64,000 nt of DNA, from the NCBI RefSeq assembly GCF_016807185.1, contig NZ_JAEVYN010000002.1, forward strand, positions 2,207,367-2,271,366. Reading direction: 5' to 3'. Positions 9,573 to 19,048 of the stretch are shown here, piece by piece. Within the stretch, counting starts at the first letter, position 1, and every line of letters begins with the position of its first letter. Origin of the DNA: Leptolyngbya sp. Cla-17 (GTDB lineage Bacteria > Cyanobacteriota > Cyanobacteriia > Leptolyngbyales > Leptolyngbyaceae). Below the pieces are notes generated by a model. The model saw nothing but the letters and a program-made list of their open reading frames with translations, was not told the origin of the DNA and searched no databases. The translations under genes were made by a program, and so were the position numbers.

Positions 9573-9653
9573 AAAGTTAAGTTTTCCGGGATAGGACGGA
9601 CAATCGCACACTTTCAGTAATAAGATAACCTCGAATTTTCTCTCAGGTCACCC

Positions 9654-10043
9654 ATGGCAGACGTACAACCCGTGCTCCTTCAGGACGAAGACGGCACTAC
9701 TTACACAATCTATGTTGAATCGACCGCGCCTATTATCTTGCCGCCCGATCTGCCCTCACCGGGAGAAATAGATGAAGATGAGCGCGAGTCGATGGGGATT
9801 ACCGACGATGCGATCGCCAAACTCAAAGAAATCCACGGGACGATTCGCGCCTATGCCTGGTATGCGATCGGTGCCTTCAAAAACTTTGGCGATGCTGAGG
9901 TAGAAGAACTGAACCTGAAGTTTGGGCTGAAGATTGGCGGGAAAACGGGAGTGCCGATCGTTACGGAAGGTTCGGCGGAAGCAAACTTTGAGATTTCCGT
10001 TAAATGCAAGTTTCCCGATAAACCGAAACAAGCTGGAGGATAA
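9654..10043 (+). CDS. Trypco1-like (CU044_2847-type) small protein
   Basis: A 129-residue protein with an N-terminal strand region (TIYVEST) and a C-terminal half containing ELNLKFGLKIGGKTGVPIV and then AEANFEISVKC. This layout, a strand carrying FGLK then Gly and then a final A-x-F-x-V/I strand, matches what I recall of the trypsin-co-occurring domain 1 family found in NTP-dependent conflict systems. It starts 81 bases from the divergent caspase-STAND-WD40 gene, so both may share one regulatory region. It may gate or present targets to the protease, which is inference. No protease motif is present in it. Confidence 0.6.
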   Translation: MADVQPVLLQDEDGTTYTIYVESTAPIILPPDLPSPGEIDEDERESMGITDDAIAKLKEIHGTIRAYAWYAIGAFKNFGDAEVEELNLKFGLKIGGKTGVPIVTEGSAEANFEISVKCKFPDKPKQAGG

Positions 10044-10064
10044 GCGGTTATGCTGCGATCGTTG

Positions 10065-10232
10065 GAGCGTGAATGATTCTGCTTCGAGTGTGAATGGTTG
10101 AGGTTCGAGCGTGAATGATCCAGTTTCAAGCGTGAATGTTGGAGGTTCAAGCGTGAATGTTGGAGGTTCAAGTGTGAATGGTTGAGGTTCGAGCGCGAAT
10201 GTTGGAGATTCAAGCGTGAAGGTTGGAGTTTA
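10065..10232 (+). repeat. Eight tandem 21-bp repeats
   Basis: Eight back-to-back 21-base units vary around GAGCGTGAATGTTGGAGGTTC; the fourth and fifth are identical. The array begins about 20 bases after the stop of the Trypco1-like gene. The length is a multiple of three but the plus-strand frame contains stops, so it does not look translated now. There are no spacers, which excludes CRISPR. Confidence 0.85.
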
Positions 10233-10249
10233 AGGAGGAAGGCTTACGC

Positions 10250-10317
10250 AAACCTCGGAGGTTTTGACCAGAAATTGAACCGCTGACCAACCTCGGCACT
10301 TAAACCTCCGAGGTTTT
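10250..10317. repeat. Pair of inverted 16-base near-palindromes
   Basis: AAACCTCGGAGGTTTT at 10250-10265 is followed by AAACCTCCGAGGTTTT at 10302-10317. Each unit can fold on itself and each can pair with the other. Lying between two convergent genes, the structure could end transcription or be the trace of a small mobile element. The rest of the 10233-10373 spacer shows nothing else recognisable. Confidence 0.5.
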
Positions 10318-10373
10318 GGTAGGAGCGATTCAGCTTTGAGCCTGAAGAGTGCTGCTTTGAGCGTGAGTGCCCG

Positions 10374-13300
10374 CTAGCCTTCACCCAACCCATACTCTGC
10401 CGCCTGCCGCAACCGTTCCGCTGCCAGCGCAGTGTTACCCAATCGTGCCAGATCATTCCCCTGCCGTCGCAGGATTTGTGCCAGATCCCTGCGCCCTGAC
10501 CCCTCAGCCCAGGCATATTTTTGGCAGGTAGCGCAGGCTTTTTGTGTCGTGGTGATGGCTGGATCGTCCGAACGCAGAATCGCACCGGGGTCGGCGGTGA
10601 GCAGGTCGATTTCCGGGTCTGCTGAGACCAGGTGATAGCCCAGGCGCGCACTGCAAACCCCCAACCACGCCTGCCAGTTGCCCCGCCACAGGTGAATCGT
10701 GTTGTCAAAACTGCCACTGACAAGGGTCTTGCCATCCGGGGAGAACGCCACCGATTTGACGCCGGATCGATGCCCCTGGAAGGGTTGCCCTAGCGGGGTG
10801 CCATCAAGGCTCCACAGGCGAAGCGTTTTGTCCTCACTACCACTGACAAGGGTCTTGCCATCCGGGGAGAACGCCACCGATTTGACGCCGGATCGATGCC
10901 CCTGGAAGGGTTGCCCTAGCGGGGTGCCATCAAGGCTCCACAGGCGAATCGTTTTGTCCTCACTACCACTGACAACGGTCTTGCCATCCGGGGAAAACGC
11001 CACCGAGTTGACAGAGACTTGATGCCCCTGGAAGGGTTGCCCGATCGGAGTGCCATCGAGGCTCCACAGGCGAATCGTGTTGTCATTACTGCCACTGACA
11101 ACGGTCTTGCCATCCGGGGAAAACGCCACCGAGTTGATCCAGTTTTGATGCCCCTGGAAGGGGGTTGCCCCATCGGGGTGCCATCGAGGCTCCACAGGCG
11201 GATTGTGTTGTCATTACTGCCACTGACAACGGTCTTGCCATCGGGGGAGAACGCCACCGAGTTGACAGAGCCTTGATGTCCCTGAAAGGGTTGACCGATA
11301 GGGGCACCATTGAGGCTCCACAGGCGGATTGTGTTGTCATTACTGCCACTGACAACGGTCTTGCCATCGGGGGAGAACGCCACCGAGTTGACAGAGCCTT
11401 GATGTCCCTGAAAGGGTTGACCGATAGGGGCACCATTGAGGCTCCACAGGCGAATTGTGTTGTCATCACTGCCACTGACAATCGCCTGACCATCGGGGGA
11501 AAACGCCACCGAGTTGACCCAGTTTTGATGCCCCTGGAAGGGTTGCCCTAGCGGGGTGCCATCAAGGCTCCACAGGCGAATCGTCTTGTCAGAACTGCCA
11601 CTGACAATCATCTGACCATCGGGGGAGAACGCCACCGACCTGACGTGGTCCTGATGTCCCTGGAAGGGTTGCCCTAGCGGGGTGCCATCAAGGCTCCACA
11701 GGCGAATCGTGTCGTCATCACTGCCACTAACAAGGGTCTTGCCATCCGAGGAGAACGCCACCGACCTGACGCTGGATCCATGCCCCTGGAAGGTCTCAGG
11801 CAACCGTGCCAGATCGAGTGCCTGATGCAGGCTTCCCTGAACCGTACTGAATAACTGGGCTGGAAAGTTCTCCAGGTTTTCTCCCATTGCCTGCATTGCT
11901 AGTTCCAATCCCATTCGTGGTTGTGCTAGCACAAGATGTTGTGACCTTGCTGACATCTCCCGTAACCTGGACTCTGTCAGTGCCCGTTGCAGAGTGGTAA
12001 TTCGATCCTGCTCGTGGGCATCACTCCGTTGCCAGAAGGGTTCATCTTTACTCAAGTCTTGCAAGTAGGGAATCAACGCCTGCCACTGCTCTCGCACTTC
12101 CGCCAGCAGCCCACCCATCATCAGGTTACGGTCTTTTTCTGCTGGCTTCAGGTTGGGGTTCTGCTGGTCTTTCTCCCACTCCAATCGGGCTGCCTCCAGC
12201 CGTTGGCTCCACCGCCGTAACTCCCGACTTTCCTGACACCAACCATCCAGTCGTTTCCAGCCTTTAATTAGCGCCTCATGCGCCAGGTCAATGGTTTCCC
12301 GCTCTGAAACTAACAATCGCCCCTTAATCAAGCTTTCCAGCACCAGTCCTATCTGCTGTTGAGCCTCTGGTGTCTCACCCGCCAGTGCCACCAGAGTCGA
12401 TCGCGGTTGGCGTTGGCGGGTATCCTTTTCGCCCTCCCCCGAGCGCACCAGCCGCAGTAATATTGCCCGTATCCAGTCTTGCTCTATCTGCGATCTGTTC
12501 TGTTCGGCAGACAGATTAATCTCGCCAGTATAGGGGTCGATGTACTCACAGCATTCGTAAATCTGATCGGCATGGGCATCGAGAGCACCCGCCAGTTCGC
12601 CAATAGTGACGTATGCCCCGGCGGTCAGTGCGTGTGCTTCACTATCGCGACACTCCCACAGTTTCGTCAAGGCAAACTGCAACAGCGGCAAAAATCCCGG
12701 TTCTTCACGGGTGTCTTTAACGATCTCCGCCAGCAGCGCGGAAGTCAGGTGATAGCCCTGTTGCTCAGCAGGTTTGGCGATCGCATCCGTCAAATCTGCT
12801 CCTGTTAGTGGTGACAGGTAAACCGCCTGCGTCTGAATCAACTGCTTCAGCGCCTCATAATGCAGACAAGACTCCACAAAATCTGCCCGCATCGTGATCA
12901 CCACCGACAGGCGCGAATGCGGCATCGTTGCCACCTGGGTCACCAGTTGAATAAACCGTGCCTGCTCCGCTTCATCCAGACAGACCGTAAACACCTCCTC
13001 AAATTGATCCACCACCAGTAGAAACCGAGCGGTATCGGGTAACTGCTGAAGCAGGGGTTGCAAGCCTTCCGGTGCTTTCCGCAGCAAATTAGCCAGTTGC
13101 ACCTTGCTTGTTAACTGCTGTGTTAGTGACTCCAATGGTTTCCGCAATTGAGTCAGCGGTTCTTCTCCTGGTTTAATCGGCTCCAGCACCGTCCAATTCG
13201 TGCCACTCTGCTGCAATGCTGGAATTAACCCCGCCCGCACCAGCGACGACTTGCCACTACCTGATGCTCCGATCACCGGCACAAACGCACTCTTTTCCAG

Positions 13301-14146
13301 CTTCTGCCACAGCGCCTCCACATCCGTCTGTCGCCCAAAGAAAAAACGTGCCGTCGCTTCTGTAAAGGCCTCTAGCCCTTGATATGGACAAGTCTCATCC
13401 GGTTCGATCGGAGCCGCGATCGCATAGCTGACCACAGGAATTGCCCCGCCCATCCCCAAGAAAATTGGCTCCTGCCCGCTGCCCTTGAGTTCGCGATCGA
13501 TAAAATCAAGCGCATTCAAAGCCGTCACCACCCCTTGCTTGGCCTGCTCCGGCAACAAGCTCTCCAGCAACGCCCCTGTAAAAATGCTGTGGGTCTCCCG
13601 CTTTAGCGCATAAGCCTCCTGAAAGCTCCGGCACGCCGAAATCAGAAAATAATTACTCTTAGAAAAAGCCTGTAAGCTCTGCTTGACCAGGTCATCCTCA
13701 ATCAAAAAACCGCTGTGGCAGCAGTCCATCAGCAGCAGCAAACTGCTCAAACTTGCCTTCTGCACCAGCCCATTCAGCTTATTGAAGGAAAAGCCATCTT
13801 CCTGCGAGATAATTTGCTTCCCCTTGAACTTCACTTTTGAACTCGAAGTCGCCAGGTAACCCCGCTGATCAAACTCGCTCTCCTCTACAGTGAAGCCATG
13901 CCCCGTAAAGTAAATCAGCGCATCCTGGATATCCGCCTGTTTCAAGAATTTAGTCAGCTCTGCGTCCAGCGTGTCGTAGTCTACCCATCCCGGTTTTGCC
14001 TTGGTTCCATTGAGTAACGTGACTTCCTGAAAGTCGCCATGCTTTTTCAGCACCTCGGCAACAGCCTGGGCATCACTTGCAGGCTTAGACAATTCATTCA
14101 GATTGGCGTACTTGCCAATACCAATGACAAAGGCATATCGCTTCAT
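10374..14146 (-). pseudogene. Caspase-STAND NTPase-WD40 protein, frameshifted
   Basis: The 5' part (14146 down to about 11165) encodes a caspase domain with His83 in YFTGHG and Cys143 in DCCHSG, and an nSTAND NTPase with Walker A GASGSGKSS at 293-301 and Walker B LLVVDQFEE. Five WD40 units follow. Two extra G near 11161-11164, compared with the matching place in sibling repeats, then change the frame. The downstream frame (to 10374) carries four more WD40 units and the natural C-terminus, whose CATCQKYAW resembles the Cys-rich tail of the sister gene at 5286-9572. With the shift repaired the protein would be about 1257 residues with nine WD40 units. The lesion may be decay, slippage in the repeats, or sequencing error. 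Confidence 0.85.
10690..11795 (-). repeat. Nine near-identical 126-bp WD40-coding units
   Basis: The WD40 repeats of the second caspase gene are nearly identical at the DNA level, unlike those of the sister gene at 5286-9572. Adjacent units share long exact blocks. This points to recent tandem duplication or gene conversion and to unit-number variability. The frameshift of the gene lies inside this array, at 11161-11164. Confidence 0.8.
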
Positions 14147-14424
14147 GCTTAAGGGTGTGTGGGCGATCGCTAAAGAACTTGACCATCACCATAGCCTAAA
14201 ACTTTTCAGAAGTAAAAATTAACGTTGGCTTTTGGAGGTAAGGTATCCCGGCAGGTTTATTCAGATGATGCACCCTGACAGCGATCTTGAAAACCTCGGT
14301 ATCTTGACAAAAAGCAGAGAGCAGTTCTGATATGTCCCCTCAACCTAATGAAGGCAGAATTGGAGAGATTTACTAACACTGAGGGCATTTAGAGAGAAGT
14401 CATTTTGGGAGGCAATCGCCCGTC

Positions 14425-14955
14425 TCATCCAGTTCTCTTAATTCTCTCTTGATACTTCACCATCGATGTAAAACGCATCTCACAATGATGACACCTCCCG
14501 TCGGTCCACAGCGCCGGAATCTGAAAGGGCTTTTTGCAACTAGGGCATTGCTCCAGCAAACGCAACGGATGATGTGGACAAACCGCAGCAATATCCTTGT
14601 GCTGCCACGCCATCCGATGACAGGGCACTTCAGCATAACAAGCCCCACAGAGCCGAATGGGGCGGGGTTGCAAGGTTATTTCTCGACTCGGCAGCATAGC
14701 TTGCAGTCGTCCAGTTTCGAGTCCAACTAAGCGGACGATCGCTCCCAACTCCTGCTCTGTTGGAAACGGATTGAAATAGAGTTTTTCCCCACGGGCAGTT
14801 ACTGAACCAATACCTGCCGCTTGCCCTAGAGCATAAGCCGAGGGCAAACTGTTCGCCTTAAATCGTCTTAAACGCCCCAGGTAGTGGCTAATACTCTCAT
14901 GCTCCAACGTTTCCACAGACCCTAGTCGGGGCAACGTTTCATCAAGCTGACTCAT
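14425..14955 (-). CDS. tniQ: TniQ target-selection protein
   Basis: A short TniQ of 176 residues, the size class of TniQ in type V-K CRISPR-associated transposons. The N-terminal part contains ESISHYLGRLRRF. The middle has PIRLCGACYAEVPCHR, then CPHH, CPSC and CHHC, the paired zinc-binding motifs of the family. The ATG at 14955 was preferred over a TTG 18 bases upstream because GAGGAGAG lies at a suitable distance. It links the target-recognition machinery to TnsC filaments during target choice. It is the last gene of the tnsB-tnsC-tniQ unit. Confidence 0.88.
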   Translation of the reverse strand: MSQLDETLPRLGSVETLEHESISHYLGRLRRFKANSLPSAYALGQAAGIGSVTARGEKLYFNPFPTEQELGAIVRLVGLETGRLQAMLPSREITLQPRPIRLCGACYAEVPCHRMAWQHKDIAAVCPHHPLRLLEQCPSCKKPFQIPALWTDGRCHHCEMRFTSMVKYQERIKRTG

Positions 14956-14985
14956 CGCAGACTCTCCTCTCAAAACGATCGATGC

Positions 14986-15852
14986 TCAGCCTTCACCCAA
15001 CTCTGACTTCTTTCTGGATTCTGGGGGGACATAGCGCTTGCCATAACGATTGGCAATATTGTGCAAAATCGCCTCATCAACCTTCCGATGCCCCTTCTTC
15101 AACGAGTGCAAAACCGCCTTGGTCAAAAGCTTAATCAACGTACCCATCTGGGCTTGAGTACTGACTGCCAGAAGCTCAAAGAGAGTCCCTTCTGACAGAT
15201 TGGAGGCTTGAGGCAACGCCAAAAGATCCAGTTCGATCGTCCGCAGGGTCTTCTGAAAGTCTTCGTAGTCCAGTCTGTCAAACTCAAACAGCGTCGGAAA
15301 GCAGGTCAGTAAATCGAAGTTTTGCAGGCTGCTATCGAGATCCTGCCCACCGATGAGGATGATGGACACCCCCGACTCTTCATGTAGCTGCTTCAGGTCA
15401 ACCAACGCCTCCCGTTGCAGATTATCGGCATTGTCCACGAGCAGAAGTTCAATGCCGAAAGGCTCCAGACAGCTAGCCAAGCGGGTGCGTAAATCGTGCC
15501 GTCTGCCCCTCGGAGCCGCATGGTGAATGTCTTTGAGGATTTGGGAAAATAACCGCTTAGAACTTGAGTTTGACCACGCTTTGACACAGGACACCCGTTT
15601 GCGATCCTCTTCTCGGTAATGCACCGATGAGCGGCTCTTGCCCACATCTCTCGGTCCAATCACTCGACCACACTGCTTTAGCAGGCGCAACTCATCCAGC
15701 CATCGAAAGTATTGCGAGGCGCGATCGGTCGGGATAAAAGCAGTCTTGAATAGCTCCTCGATCGCAGCCGTTCTGCTCAGCACATCGGTTAAGTCGAGCT
15801 GAGGTGCCAGAACCTCCACCGGAACCTGAATTGCCAGTTGTGATTGTGCCAT
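14986..15852 (-). CDS. tnsC: TnsC-type AAA+ transposition regulator with altered Walker B
   Basis: A 288-residue AAA+ protein that would polymerise on target DNA and link TniQ to TnsB. The P-loop is GPRDVGKS, an acceptable G-x4-GKS. The Walker B is LLLVDNAD, with Asn where family members carry the catalytic Glu. The copy in module 2 keeps LIIDESH. IILIGGQDLD is a plausible sensor region. The gene starts three bases after the tnsB stop. The missing Glu suggests weak ATP hydrolysis, either decay or a slow-switch variant. Size and position leave the family assignment clear. Confidence 0.88.
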   Translation of the reverse strand: MAQSQLAIQVPVEVLAPQLDLTDVLSRTAAIEELFKTAFIPTDRASQYFRWLDELRLLKQCGRVIGPRDVGKSRSSVHYREEDRKRVSCVKAWSNSSSKRLFSQILKDIHHAAPRGRRHDLRTRLASCLEPFGIELLLVDNADNLQREALVDLKQLHEESGVSIILIGGQDLDSSLQNFDLLTCFPTLFEFDRLDYEDFQKTLRTIELDLLALPQASNLSEGTLFELLAVSTQAQMGTLIKLLTKAVLHSLKKGHRKVDEAILHNIANRYGKRYVPPESRKKSELGEG

Positions 15853-15855
15853 GCC

Positions 15856-17781
15856 TTACCAAATCCTCTTCAACGTCTGATTTTTGGAAACTACAAGTTT
15901 GTGTCGCTCTTCTGGTGGCGGAGTAGACGCAGCAGGTTCAAGGATCTGTGGTGTCGCTACGGGGAGGGGTAAAAGGGCTTGAGGCTTCCTTTGTTCGGGT
16001 GTAACCCTTTCAGGCAGGAGTTCCATTGGGTTGCTACTGCCAGCAGCGTTGCCTGCACGCTCCTGCCGCAAGGCCACCACGTTCGAGTTCTGCTTACTGT
16101 TGCCTCGCAGCTTTCGCTGTTCTGAGCGCTGCCGTTCTTTCTTTTCTTGCTTCCGTACCTCTACAAGTTTTTGGCGCTTATCCAAAGCCAGGAGCGCATC
16201 ATAGTTTGAATGGGCACGCTTAGCCGTGCTCCGGACTTTGTTCAGTTGCTTCAGTTCCTCCAGGCTCAGGTCTTGAGTGTCCATATTGATCGCGTGAGCA
16301 AAGCCAATAAACTCCCCGGCAGCATCACCTGTCGCTTGGCTGTAAATGTATAGGGTCAGAATATGGTCGGGGTCATAGCCCAACGTCACATACTGACCTT
16401 GCCGCGATCGCAGTTCTTCACAGCGGTAGGTCAGGTTTTCAAAGTAAACAGATCCATGCGCTTGAACGACTCGTTGCTCCTCTTTCATCAAACAGATATC
16501 CAACTCACGCTCACTCAAAGGCTCAGGCAGTTTGCTTCCCATTCCTCTGAACCATTTCTCAAAACGGGTATCTTTCGGAGAACGGGTATCTTTCGGACCT
16601 TTAGGATAGAGCCCGTGATTGTAGTCGTCGCAGAAATACTCAGCTAGAAACTTGTCGATATCCTCCAAGGTGAGACAAGCTTCCTTCTCGGCTCGTCTTG
16701 CTCCTTCCTTATTCTCTTCTGCGTTTTTGCCTTTGGATATATATCCCGGAAGAGGAGCTAAAACTTCAGTATTGATTGTTTTGAAGACTCGCTCTTGAAT
16801 ACCACCTTGAATCGGTCGATCGCGTAATTCACACTGAAATCCCAACTTTTTACCAATAGCTTTGATAAGCTTTGCTTTACTTAAATCCTTGCCACCATCA
16901 GTGAAGAAGTACTGTAGCGGCAAGCCACAAACATCCCAAGGCTTCTCAAGCTCATACTCTGGTGGATAATGCTTAGGTAAAGCGGCATGTCTGAGGGTAA
17001 GAGCAACTTCATGCGCCCCTGGTTGCTTGTGCCACAGATGATAGCCAAGCACGCAGCTTGACAAGGTATCAACAACCGTAGTAAGCCAGGGTCTCCAAGG
17101 TAGAAGGTTGCCTTCCTGATCTACAATCCGAATATCTAGCTTGGTATGATCGCACTGAACGATTTGATTGCTGAACTCCGCTTTGAGCAATTTCCCATCC
17201 CGTGTCTCAACCGTCATCCAAGAACCTGACCCCGGATTGCGGATTTTTTGTTTCCGCTTTTGCCGCTCAATCAGGGGTTCCAAAAGCCGATAGATCGTTG
17301 CCGGGTGTGGATGGTCACCTTCTTCATGCCGCAGATCAATCACAGCATGTCGCTTCACCTCGCGCACTACGTCAGCGGGCTTGAGAGGATGCTTCTGCTT
17401 CAGGCTTTGCTCGTAAACCGTTCGGATATAGTCTTGCCAGTAGTCATCAATCCGGTGCTGTCCTTTGTCAGCACGCTCAATGCCTGCGGTTTCGCGCAAC
17501 TGATCCTCTTGGTACTGATTGAGCATCCGCTCAACCTGACGCGTTGAGATAGCAAGAGTCTGGGCGATCGCCTGCTTCCGTTCAGCCTTCACTTTTCGAT
17601 TGGGAGACTCAGCCAGCCACTCAATGAGCCGAAAACGCAGCTTTTGTGGCTCTGATGCGTCCAGCACGATTTTGGCTGGGTCAGTGTCGAAAGCGCGATC
17701 GCTCAACATAACCTCATCCAAGGCTTGCGAATCAGTGTCTAAACAGGCAACTTGGCTTTCGTCCATCGGAGATTGCCTCAT
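15856..17781 (-). CDS. tnsB: TnsB-type DDE transposase
   Basis: A 641-residue DDE recombinase of the TnsB/TniA family, which binds the element ends and carries out strand transfer. The N-terminal part has helix-turn-helix segments (ISTRQVERMLNQY near residue 80). The RNase H-like core has Asp211 in QCDHTK, Asp295 in FFTDGGKD and Glu330 in GGIQERVF. The C-terminal tail is basic and coiled, as expected for TnsC contact. The start may be the ATG at 17781 or 17766. It heads the three-gene unit and lies next to the recognisable end repeats. Confidence 0.92.
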   Translation of the reverse strand: MRQSPMDESQVACLDTDSQALDEVMLSDRAFDTDPAKIVLDASEPQKLRFRLIEWLAESPNRKVKAERKQAIAQTLAISTRQVERMLNQYQEDQLRETAGIERADKGQHRIDDYWQDYIRTVYEQSLKQKHPLKPADVVREVKRHAVIDLRHEEGDHPHPATIYRLLEPLIERQKRKQKIRNPGSGSWMTVETRDGKLLKAEFSNQIVQCDHTKLDIRIVDQEGNLLPWRPWLTTVVDTLSSCVLGYHLWHKQPGAHEVALTLRHAALPKHYPPEYELEKPWDVCGLPLQYFFTDGGKDLSKAKLIKAIGKKLGFQCELRDRPIQGGIQERVFKTINTEVLAPLPGYISKGKNAEENKEGARRAEKEACLTLEDIDKFLAEYFCDDYNHGLYPKGPKDTRSPKDTRFEKWFRGMGSKLPEPLSERELDICLMKEEQRVVQAHGSVYFENLTYRCEELRSRQGQYVTLGYDPDHILTLYIYSQATGDAAGEFIGFAHAINMDTQDLSLEELKQLNKVRSTAKRAHSNYDALLALDKRQKLVEVRKQEKKERQRSEQRKLRGNSKQNSNVVALRQERAGNAAGSSNPMELLPERVTPEQRKPQALLPLPVATPQILEPAASTPPPEERHKLVVSKNQTLKRIW

Positions 17782-18622
17782 TTCTAGCGTAGGTAGTAAA
17801 AATGTATCACTATCCTCCCGATACAGCTAGAGTATGCGACATGAAATTTGCGAGAGATTAAGGGAACGTAGATCGCGACCTGAGTTCGCCTGACAGCCAT
17901 CTTTTTTCAGGCTCTTTCCTGCTCATTGACGATTCTCGCTAGCGCCAGCTCACGAAAGAAGAGGCGACAGGCTCCTCATACATGGTGCAGGAAGAAGCAA
18001 AGCGACACTGACAAGCATCCCCCAGCAACTTCATATCCCTCATATGTCACTCTAGTTAAAGTAAAATCCAGGCAAAACGCTGAAAGTCTTTCACCGACTG
18101 CTGTCTGGTATATACGCTTCATTGTCAAATGTTTTGAAATATCGGAAATAAGCTGCGTATGCTAAGACTCAAGCCGTATAGAAGCTTCAGCATTTTTGAT
18201 TAAATTTGCTTTTCCGAAAGTGATTCAAGAGGGATATAGCAACGGACGGAAGACTTAGGACAAGGGTCAATTCACAAAGCTCACGGGTGTTGATGTTCAT
18301 CACCAATCTGTCCTAACACACCCGGCGACAGCTATACCATCACACTTTCCAGGCGTAGATCGACTGGCAAGGCTGGTCGATCGCCATAGCAGCCGGAGCG
18401 GCGATGACCTTAAAAAACGACACTCAATTTGCGAAGCGGGTTGACACAGAAAAACGTCACTTAATTTGCAAAGTTAACTTTACGACACGCAACTTGCGAA
18501 TCCGGTTGAATGTCGCTTTTCTGGCAAAAAGCTCTTAGATTACTTGGTGAGCGGTCGTTTGAGGTTGGTTATGGTGAGCGAAAATGGGCTGCGAACTGCG
18601 ACATTTAATGTGCGAACGTACA
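17782..18622 (-). repeat. tnsB-side end of module 1 with TnsB-site-like repeats
   Basis: No gene is seen in this 840-base spacer. Motifs of about 19 bases resembling GCGACATTTAATGTGCGAA occur at 18598-18616, 18482-18500, 18454-18472 and 18417-18435, with a further one at 17836-17854 beside tnsB. The outermost stands six bases inside the TGTACG terminus at 18622. The 17860-18400 stretch has no repeats and looks like an inserted, decayed segment. In the flank, TAAAC (18623-18627) is the candidate target duplication; its partner is not in the window. Confidence 0.7.
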
Positions 18623-19025
18623 TAAACACCCACAATCTCACGAGTATCGGCATCAAGCGCTAACCAGACCCATTGCTTGTTCTGCTTGTTGTCTACAAAG
18701 GACCACAATTCATCACACTCAATCGTCAACCGCCCCTTTTTTTGGGTGTCACCTGCACTTGGCGAGGCACCTTTGCATACTTCTCATTGACGGAGGTTTG
18801 CAGCCACTGCTCAGAAACTTGCGCTGCTCGAGCGATTCCAGCTAGAGAAATGCGCTCCAACAGCAAGCGGTCAATCAATTCCCGTGTGGCTTGGTCGATT
18901 ACTTTTTTGGTCGGTTGCTCGACAAACTGTCGTCCACAGTCCTGGCCTTTGAACCGTTGTTTACCGTTGTGGATATGACCATTCTTGACCGTTTGGGAGG
19001 ACCCACAAAGGGGGCAGGCTGGCAT
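18623..19025 (-). pseudogene. IS1-family transposase, 3' part cut off by the Tn7-like element
   Basis: The first frame (18726-19025) encodes the zinc-finger and helix-turn-helix part, starting with CPLCGSSQTVKNG. The second begins at IECDELWSFVDNK and runs to VGVYV, where the transposon terminus begins; the catalytic rest is absent. The two frames join at an A-rich run (seven A on the coding strand), as expected for IS1-type programmed frameshifting. Disruption by the Tn7-like element is clear because the reading frame changes character exactly at the TGT terminus. Confidence 0.8.
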
Positions 19026-19048
19026 GGCAGGAGAGAAGCATAAACTCT

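Larger units (their letters stand above)
14425..18622 (-). mobile_element. Tn7-like transposon module 1 (tnsB-tnsC-tniQ), one end visible
   Basis: Three minus-strand genes, tnsB, tnsC and tniQ, are followed in the tnsB-side spacer by repeated TnsB-site-like motifs. The terminus reads TGTACG inward from 18622 and is embedded in an IS1 transposase gene, which is cut off at that base. There is no tnsA, as in Tn5053-like and type V-K CRISPR-associated elements. The opposite end is not found between tniQ and position 1. The element may therefore extend left beyond the window with the defence genes as cargo, or that end may be lost. No Cas12k-like gene was seen. Confidence 0.75.

Noticed and set aside
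9851..10213. Minus-strand frame with seven-residue repeats (NLQHSRL)
   Set aside because: It is a translation of the 21-base minisatellite running into the antisense of the Trypco1-like gene; no ribosome site or homologue was recognised.
10065..10232. Possible CRISPR array
   Set aside because: The 21-base units are directly adjacent with no unique spacers, and no cas gene is near.
10699..11551. Long open frames on the plus strand opposite the WD40 array
   Set aside because: They are repetitive shadow frames produced by the near-identical WD40 codons on the minus strand.
14425..18622. A complete type V-K CRISPR-associated transposon
   Set aside because: No Cas12k-like frame and no repeat-spacer array occur in the window; only the transposition genes match.
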